Below, piece after piece: positions 4,473 through 5,257 of a stretch of 5,257 nt of DNA. The stretch comes from Candidatus Woesearchaeota archaeon CG10_big_fil_rev_8_21_14_0_10_32_24. Its GTDB lineage: Archaea > Nanobdellota > Nanobdellia > Woesearchaeales > GW2011-AR9. The position numbers and the translations under genes were made by a program. Below the pieces are notes generated by a model, which was not told the origin of the DNA, did not search any database, and saw only the letters and a program-made list of their open reading frames with translations. Location of the stretch: the NCBI GenBank assembly GCA_002763025.1, contig PCYG01000079.1, positions 1-5,257 of the forward strand, written 5' to 3'. How positions within the stretch are numbered: the stretch's first letter is position 1; each line of letters begins with the position of its first letter.

Positions 4473-4498
4473 GAAAGTCTAACCTAGTTGAAACTTTC
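4473..4498. repeat. Nested inverted repeat
   Basis: GAAAGT (4473-4478) pairs with ACTTTC (4493-4498), enclosing AAC-CTA-GTT. It begins 1 nt after the preceding repeat. It is part of the stem-loop cluster upstream of tnpA. Confidence 0.4.
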
Positions 4499-4517
4499 TA
4501 AAACTAAATAAACTTTT

Positions 4518-4536
4518 GCATTCGCTCAGCGAATGC
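4518..4536 (+). repeat. Perfect hairpin, candidate left-end (LE) hairpin of the IS200 element
   Basis: GCATTCGC, a TCA loop and GCGAATGC give an 8-bp perfect stem ending 12 nt before the tnpA ATG. IS200/IS605 transposases recognise subterminal hairpins rather than inverted terminal repeats, and the left one lies close to the start of tnpA. The cleavage tetranucleotide cannot be fixed from the sequence. Confidence 0.6.
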
Positions 4537-4548
4537 TATAAAGAAAAA

Positions 4549-4860
4549 ATGCAAACGCAAATAAATCAATATCAAAAAACAACTCACGGCGTCGGAGCTG
4601 TAATGTTGCACTTAGAATGGTGCACAAAATATAGATATAAAATGTTTAGAAAATTGAAGTACAGAAATTTGATCAACGCTTGTATTAGAAGATCAGCATC
4701 GAGAAATAATATAAAAATAATTGAACTTGATGTTCAACCCGAACACGTGCATTGCGTCGTTGAAGTTAGTTTTTCGATGTCAGCGTCAAAAGCACTACAG
4801 ATTTTGAAAGGTGGTTCTTCAAAATTGTTTTTTGAGTTTCATGAATATAAATTATTATAA
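4549..4860 (+). pseudogene. tnpA: Truncated IS200/IS605 Y1 transposase TnpA
   Basis: These 103 residues match the N-terminal three quarters of a TnpA single-strand transposase. The family start THGVGAVMLHLEWCTKYRY (12-30) is present, as are the HUH metal motif EHVHCVVEV (65-73) and ALQILKGGSSKLFFEF (82-97). The frame ends at KLL-TAA (4858-4860). TnpA proteins normally run to about 130-150 residues, with the catalytic tyrosine in a C-terminal helix after a 'GHLWS...SVG' segment. That part is missing, so the protein cannot carry out strand transfer. The ATG at 4549 is preferred to a TTG at 4516 that overlaps the hairpin. No TATA box or Shine-Dalgarno is well placed. Sequence after about 4853 is unrelated, indicating a deletion or recombination breakpoint there. 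Confidence 0.85.
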
Positions 4861-4861
4861 A
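4854..4861 (+). promoter_or_regulatory. TATA-like box upstream of the unrecognised gene
   Basis: ATTATAAA overlaps the stop codon of truncated tnpA. Its centre is 25.5 nt before a GTG at 4883 that is in frame with the following coding region, the same spacing as at three other genes in this window. Confidence 0.5.
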
Positions 4862-4882
4862 CCTGTTAAGATAAGTTACATT

Positions 4883-5191
4883 GTGACTGGATTGTCTGAT
4901 GTTTCATTAAGGGAAGGAGTTTCTAGGGATGATACCTTGAGAGTTATGCTTGGAGTTGTTCATCCAGAGTATGCATCAAGAGGAGGGATTCAAAATTATG
5001 TGAGAACTCAATTTTTTAGTGAACTAAAAAGTAGAGAAATGACTATCGAGGATTATGTTGGAAGATTTCGAAATCCAGTCAATCGTGAAAAGTATAGACT
5101 GATGCTCGAAGGGGAAAGTGAGATTGATAAAGATCTATTAGAACATTTAACAGGTGATTTTATGGTTTTAGATAAGAGCCTATCTCTATAG
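4883..5191 (+). CDS. Hypothetical protein, family not recognised
   Basis: With the GTG at 4883 this is a 102-residue soluble protein without signal peptide, membrane helix or cysteine. It reads MTGLSDVSLREGVSRDDTL, then LGVVHPEYASRGGIQNYVRTQFFSELKS and an acidic C-terminal half (EGESEIDKDLLEHLTGDF). Sequence quality (mixed hydrophobic/charged pattern, ordinary codons) suggests a real gene. GTG is chosen because a TATA box is centred 25.5 nt upstream. The in-frame ATG at 4841 would give 116 residues, but its first codons come from tnpA DNA read in another frame. It may be intact with its own promoter, or the 3' part of a longer gene cut by the mobile element. The stop lies in a hairpin terminator. 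Confidence 0.7.
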   Translation: MTGLSDVSLREGVSRDDTLRVMLGVVHPEYASRGGIQNYVRTQFFSELKSREMTIEDYVGRFRNPVNREKYRLMLEGESEIDKDLLEHLTGDFMVLDKSLSL

Positions 5192-5203
5192 GCAATAATT
5201 TTT
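5178..5203 (+). terminator. Intrinsic terminator-like hairpin at the gene end
   Basis: GCCTAT, a CTCT loop and ATAGGC (5178-5193) form a perfect 6-bp stem followed by AATAATTTTT. The TAG stop (5189-5191) is inside the stem. Confidence 0.55.
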
Positions 5204-5229
5204 AGAAAAAATTTTGAAAAATAGAAGAA

Positions 5230-5237
5230 TTTATAAA
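5230..5237 (+). promoter_or_regulatory. TATA box for a gene starting beyond the window
   Basis: TTTATAAA preceded by AGAAGAA. By the 25.5-nt spacing seen at the other genes, the start codon should fall near 5259, about 2 nt past the end. The ATG at 5244 is too close to the box to be transcribed from it. Confidence 0.5.
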
Positions 5238-5257
5238 TCTAAAATGGTTTTTTACTT

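Larger units (their letters stand above)
4287..4548. other. Gene-free region rich in inverted repeats, mobile-element debris
   Basis: No gene is supported. From left to right it contains AGGAA-TC-TTCCT (4297-4308), GTTCG/CGAAC (4331-4355), a large imperfect hairpin (4379-4415), and three perfect inverted repeats (4451-4471, 4473-4498, 4518-4536). The density of stem-loops directly upstream of an IS200-type transposase points to element ends. A short frame ending at 4368 (reading LLKFAKSQNSNIE before a stop) could be a transposase tail but is not diagnostic. Confidence 0.55.

Noticed and set aside
4287..4540. CRISPR array, suggested by repeated stem-loops
   Set aside because: The stems differ in sequence and spacing is irregular; no direct repeat recurs.

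Overview
The window looks like a piece of an AT-rich archaeal genome, most likely a small-genome (DPANN-type) lineage. Three things point to Archaea. A tRNA-Gly gene is split by an intron at the canonical archaeal position, with a bulge-helix-bulge splice motif. Promoters are TATA boxes with purine/A-rich upstream (BRE-like) sequence. Several genes appear leaderless, with the TATA centre about 25-26 nt before the start codon. Genes inside the operon instead have Shine-Dalgarno sequences or ATGA overlaps. The lineage call is an inference.

Layout. Positions 1-2477 (minus strand) hold one tightly packed operon, read right to left: an ArsR-type repressor, a class I SAM methyltransferase, a secreted Met/His-rich protein with a C-terminal membrane anchor, a small two-helix membrane protein with a Met/Gly-rich loop, and a sulfide:quinone-reductase-like flavoprotein cut by the left edge. 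Three of the four junctions are 4-nt ATGA overlaps and the fourth has a 2-nt gap. A perfect 20-bp palindrome between the TATA box and the predicted transcription start is the obvious operator. Positions 2507-2860 hold a C-terminal remnant of a membrane protein and a series of hairpins. Positions 2861-3047 (minus) are tRNA-Gly(GCC) with a 116-nt intron. Positions 3089-3853 (minus) are an intact TatD-family nuclease. Positions 4014-4286 (plus) are a YdeI/OmdA-family protein of bacterial character. Positions 4287-4860 are a mobile-element scar: a hairpin resembling the right end of a TnpB-type IS605 element, further perfect inverted repeats, and an IS200-type TnpA that stops before its catalytic tyrosine. 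The scar abuts a small unrecognised gene (4883-5191) with its own TATA box and a hairpin terminator. A last TATA box near 5233 predicts another leaderless gene starting about 2 nt beyond the window.

The most promising candidate for an undescribed system is the five-gene operon. The repressor probably senses a thiol-reactive, metal or sulfur stress. The SQR-like enzyme would handle sulfide or persulfide electrons, and the two Met-rich membrane proteins could bind soft metal ions such as Cu(I) at the cell surface. The methyltransferase substrate is unknown. Joint function is inferred only from operon structure and residue composition.
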